A program made the position numbers and the translations under genes. Below are positions 61,444-64,000 of a DNA stretch of 64,000 nucleotides, piece by piece; position 1 is the first letter of the stretch, and the number at the start of each line of letters is the position of its first letter. The notes under the pieces are model-generated. The model worked only from the letters and a program-made list of their open reading frames with translations. It had not been told where the DNA came from and did no database searches. The stretch spans positions 6,217-70,216 of the forward strand of contig JAQWLM010000069.1 in NCBI GenBank assembly GCA_029247315.1, read 5' to 3'. Origin of the DNA: AAA164-E04 sp014239995 (lineage in GTDB: Bacteria > Verrucomicrobiota > Verrucomicrobiia > Limisphaerales > AAA164-E04).

Positions 61444-63156
61444 TCAGCTGGCCGTCGTTCCCAGTTGGGCCGACAAGAAACTCATTTGCTGGTTGGTTTT
61501 CTGCTGGGCAGCCTCCATGGCCACAAAACTTTCAATCAAACTCTCTTTCCTTGCCTGAACAAACCTTTCCATGCGCTCGATTTGTGTATCAATATCGGAG
61601 GTCTGTTCGGTCAATCGGGTTACTTTTGCAGGAATCATACCCTCATCCCCGATTTGTCCTTCGATATAACTGAGCAATGCGACCCCCACGCCATGGGTCG
61701 CATCCTGAAAAAGAGCTTTCACCTGGTCCAAATTGTCCAACAGTGCGTCACCCAGCAAGCCACTGTCATTCACACTCAGATTGTTGTCGTAACCACTGCC
61801 CGAGATGCCGATATCGCTCAGGTGGTTCAGTGTCGCGTCCAGTCCGCTGACCTCTCCCGCAACCAATGATCTCATTTGGCTGGCAATGCTTTCCACTTCA
61901 ATCTCACCAAAAAGACTGCCTGTCTTGATCTTTCCAAAGGTGTCAGTGGAGGAAGAGGCGTGTGTCTGGATAAATGCCTGAACCTGGTTGAACTGCGAGA
62001 TGAAGGCATTGATACCGGATTCGATCTCTGTTCGGTCAGACTCTACGGTCACCGTGGTGGTGCCTGTCTGGAGCGCGGTAAGGGACAAGCCAGCTACCCC
62101 GGTGATGGTCGCATCAGCCGTATTGGAATAGCTGGTCAGGGTTGCTCCATCATTGATCGAAAACTGAAGGTTTTTCCCACGCTCAAGAGTAGCCCCAGAA
62201 AGACCCGAAGCGGCAAGAAAGTTACCGGTGACATCCTCCAGACTGACCCCGAGATCCCCAGTAGCGTCATTGGTAAGCTGCAGGCGATCCTTACTGGCAT
62301 CATAAGTTGCCAATACACCAGCGGTGGATTCATTAATTCGCTCCAGCACATTTTGAAGACTGTCGGATGAGATACTGAATGAAATGGTGATACCGTTGAT
62401 TTTAAAGGCTCCTGCACCCGATCCTCCATCAGATACCGTCGTAGCCCAATTGGCCGCATTCAGGATGCTACCGGCCTGCACGGTTCCAAGCGCGTTGGCG
62501 CTTTGCACGGTTCCGGTGCCGTTATTAAAAAGCTGAGCTTCCTGCAAGAAATTACTCGTATCATTGGCACTCCCCAGAACAATCTGGGAAGCACTGCTCA
62601 ATTGAATGGCATCTGTCGAAGCGTTGTAAGTACCTGTGACAGATCCGGAGGTTGCGGTGCTGATGGCATCAAAGACATTCTGCAAACTCTGTGTGGATGC
62701 GATATCAATACGCTTTCCGTTCACGGTGATAGTACCGTCCGTAATGCCGTTGCGGAAAGGTGCACTGGAAAGTGTGAGGGAGGAAACATCCGATGTCGTG
62801 TGCAATGCAGAGCCTGTATTGGATGAGCCAAGCATGGATGAAGCGGTCGCCAATTGCGAAATCGCAAGCTTGTGACTTCCCTGAGCCGCCCCTGCCGCTG
62901 CTGTTGCATTCAAAAGGGTTCCATCTCCAATATTTATTTTTCTCTGATCAAACAGATCTCCACTCGCCAAGTCCTCTACCTTACTCTTTAGAATGCTTAA
63001 TTCTGTCTCCAGGCTACCGTAAGTAGAGTTTCTATCGAATAACTCGGCCTGTTCCCGCATGAGGCGTTGCTGCGGGATACGCTCAAGGTCCGTTAACTGG
63101 TCCACCATGGTTTTCCAGTCAAATCCTGAAGCCAATCCTGAAAGTGAAAACTCCAC
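61444..63156 (-). CDS. fliD: FliD, filament cap protein
   Basis: 570 residues with the HAP2 plan: 'FSLSGLASGFDWKTMVDQLT' at the start, then 'DLERIPQQRLMREQAEL', a repeated Ser/Thr/Ala-rich middle, and a C-terminal coiled coil ('QTSDIDTQIERMERFVQARK'). Five copies of FliD cap the filament. The GTG start at 63156 is set by the conserved opening. A sigma-28-type promoter lies about 80 bases upstream. Confidence 0.95.
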   Translation of the reverse strand: MEFSLSGLASGFDWKTMVDQLTDLERIPQQRLMREQAELFDRNSTYGSLETELSILKSKVEDLASGDLFDQRKINIGDGTLLNATAAAGAAQGSHKLAISQLATASSMLGSSNTGSALHTTSDVSSLTLSSAPFRNGITDGTITVNGKRIDIASTQSLQNVFDAISTATSGSVTGTYNASTDAIQLSSASQIVLGSANDTSNFLQEAQLFNNGTGTVQSANALGTVQAGSILNAANWATTVSDGGSGAGAFKINGITISFSISSDSLQNVLERINESTAGVLATYDASKDRLQLTNDATGDLGVSLEDVTGNFLAASGLSGATLERGKNLQFSINDGATLTSYSNTADATITGVAGLSLTALQTGTTTVTVESDRTEIESGINAFISQFNQVQAFIQTHASSSTDTFGKIKTGSLFGEIEVESIASQMRSLVAGEVSGLDATLNHLSDIGISGSGYDNNLSVNDSGLLGDALLDNLDQVKALFQDATHGVGVALLSYIEGQIGDEGMIPAKVTRLTEQTSDIDTQIERMERFVQARKESLIESFVAMEAAQQKTNQQMSFLSAQLGTTAS

Positions 63157-63232
63157 GATATCTGTTATTTAAGCGTTTTCATTAAGCCATGACCCATCAT
63201 TTTTCATTGCGGCAACAATCGGTCCACCTGAT

Positions 63233-63259
63233 TTATCGGTTGGTGTGGCACCGTTCTTA
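63233..63259 (-). promoter_or_regulatory. Sigma-28 (FliA) promoter of fliD
   Basis: On the - strand: TAAG, then 15 bases, then ACCGATAA. This is one base off the TAAA (-35) and one off the GCCGATAA (-10) consensus, with ideal spacing. It lies between the flagellin terminator and fliD. Confidence 0.8.
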
Positions 63260-63271
63260 AGGAAATAAGTG

Positions 63272-63311
63272 AAAAAAAACATACCCGGCCCGAAATGCAG
63301 GCCGGGTATGT
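63272..63311 (-). terminator. Rho-independent terminator of the second flagellin gene
   Basis: A perfect 12-bp stem (63279-63290 with 63300-63311, GC-rich core CCCGGCC/GGCCGGG) and 9-base loop is followed on the - strand by eight T residues. It starts 24 bases after the flagellin stop. Confidence 0.93.
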
Positions 63312-63334
63312 GGTTTGTTGGGAATTGATCTGTG

Positions 63335-64000
63335 CTAACCGATCAATCTTAATGCCGATTGCGGCAAAGCATTTGCCTGTGCAAGCATCGCTGTTCCTGA
63401 CTGGACAAGAATATTTTGCCTCGCGAAATTCGCGCTTTCCTCGGCAACATCCACATCCTTGATGCGACTGTTCGCAGCAGAGATGTTATCCTTCAGGACA
63501 CTCAGGTTGGAACTGGTGTTCTCCAATCGGGAGATATTGGCACCGATTGTAGCTCGGAACCCGGCCAATTCATCGATGCCGGCCTTGACAGCTGTCAAGG
63601 CCGTCGCAGCAGCTATGGTCGTCCCAACCCCAACCGTCGTGGTCGCAGTGTTAACGGCACCGGACGACAAATTGACACCTGCGGCGGCAAACTTTGCACC
63701 ATCACTGTCGATGGTCACGCTCAGGGCTGTTGCTGAAAACAAAGCGACATCATTGAACTTTTTGGTCTTGATATCATTGACGTAATTTTCCAGCTGGGTG
63801 AATTCCTTGTCATACATGGCGTGATCCGTGCTGGTTTTTGTTCCATCCTGAGACAGGATGGCTAGTTCACTCATACGATCCAGTGCCTTGCCAACCTTAC
63901 CCAGGTAACCGTCTTGCGTCTGGGAAAATGAGATCGCATTGCCCACATTGTCCTTCGCTGCACTGATACGATTAACCTGCGCGTCGAACCGCAGCGAAAC
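63335..64000 (-). CDS. Second flagellin, C-terminal part (cut by window end)
   Basis: About 221 residues are seen and the reading frame stays open to the window end; the N-terminal D0/D1 start lies outside. Visible parts: D1 helix ('NRISAAKDNVGNAISFSQTQ', 'LGKVGKALDRMSELAILSQD'), a short Ala/Thr/Val-rich middle, and the C-terminal 'SRIKDVDVAEESANFARQNI' and 'LVQSGTAMLAQANALPQSAL'. It is a near relative of the other flagellin here and also lacks outer domains. A shorter reading from an internal GTG at 63946 would cut the D1 helix and is rejected. Confidence 0.95.
   Translation of the reverse strand, partial: VSLRFDAQVNRISAAKDNVGNAISFSQTQDGYLGKVGKALDRMSELAILSQDGTKTSTDHAMYDKEFTQLENYVNDIKTKKFNDVALFSATALSVTIDSDGAKFAAAGVNLSSGAVNTATTTVGVGTTIAAATALTAVKAGIDELAGFRATIGANISRLENTSSNLSVLKDNISAANSRIKDVDVAEESANFARQNILVQSGTAMLAQANALPQSALRLIG

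Noticed and set aside
1..64000. tRNA, rRNA, CRISPR arrays, insertion sequences or prophage genes
   Set aside because: I looked for clover-leaf ends, spaced repeats, transposase motifs and phage genes and saw none.

Overview
The window is about 64 kb of bacterial chromosome, and its core (about 14-64 kb) is a nearly complete flagellar gene cluster. A Gram-negative envelope is implied by P- and L-ring genes (flgI, flgH), a Tat-exported molybdoenzyme, lipoproteins and a periplasmic-type di-heme peroxidase. A prepilin-like protein with an H-X9-DG motif and the overall style of the proteins suggest the Verrucomicrobiota/PVC group. That placement is inference from protein style, not a computed phylogeny.

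Layout. 0.9-9.8 kb holds mixed non-flagellar genes: a SnoaL-like secreted protein, an isoquinoline-oxidoreductase-type molybdenum hydroxylase pair, a single-domain voltage-gated channel, a secreted HExxH peptidase-like protein, an internally deleted serine hydrolase, a di-heme cytochrome c peroxidase and a prepilin-like protein. 10-13.8 kb holds a cysteine-paired TPR protein, a nucleotidyltransferase-GHMP kinase fusion and a histidine-kinase-like protein without visible ATP-binding boxes. 14.2-18.2 kb (+ strand) encodes a Ser/Thr/Pro-rich secreted protein, a TPR protein, a small helical protein and an NtrC-family sigma-54 activator of the FlrC/FleR type.

The late hook/rod operon flgF-flgG-flgA-flgH-flgI-flgJ-flgN-flgK-flgL (25.6 to 18.2 kb, - strand) has a GG-N10-GC sigma-54 promoter just upstream. 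A rho-independent terminator separates it from a very long - strand operon (47.6 to 25.8 kb): flgB-flgC-fliE-fliF-fliG-fliH-fliI-fliJ-motE-like-fliK-flgD-flgE-fliL-fliM-fliN-fliO-fliP-fliQ-fliR-flhB-flhA-flhF-small membrane protein-fliA-motA-motB-small Cys protein. That operon is preceded by a second sigma-54 promoter. The activator at 16.7 kb is the natural candidate to fire both.

From 48.2 kb on the + strand come fliW, csrA, a short flagellin gene, one 7.8-kb gene for a 2584-residue protein with five glycosyltransferase modules, and a Sel1-repeat protein translationally coupled to it. Converging from the right edge on the - strand are a second flagellin (cut by the window end) with a strong terminator, then a sigma-28-type promoter and fliD, a lipoprotein gene, a small unknown gene, fliS and a fliT-like gene. 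The logic is hierarchical: sigma-54 plus the NtrC-type regulator for hook-basal body, FliA for late genes such as fliD, and FliW-CsrA for flagellin translation. The giant glycosyltransferase is the best candidate for a new system: a single-polypeptide assembly line that may build the flagellin glycan.

Not found in the window: flhG, a convincing flgM, and any chemotaxis (che) genes.
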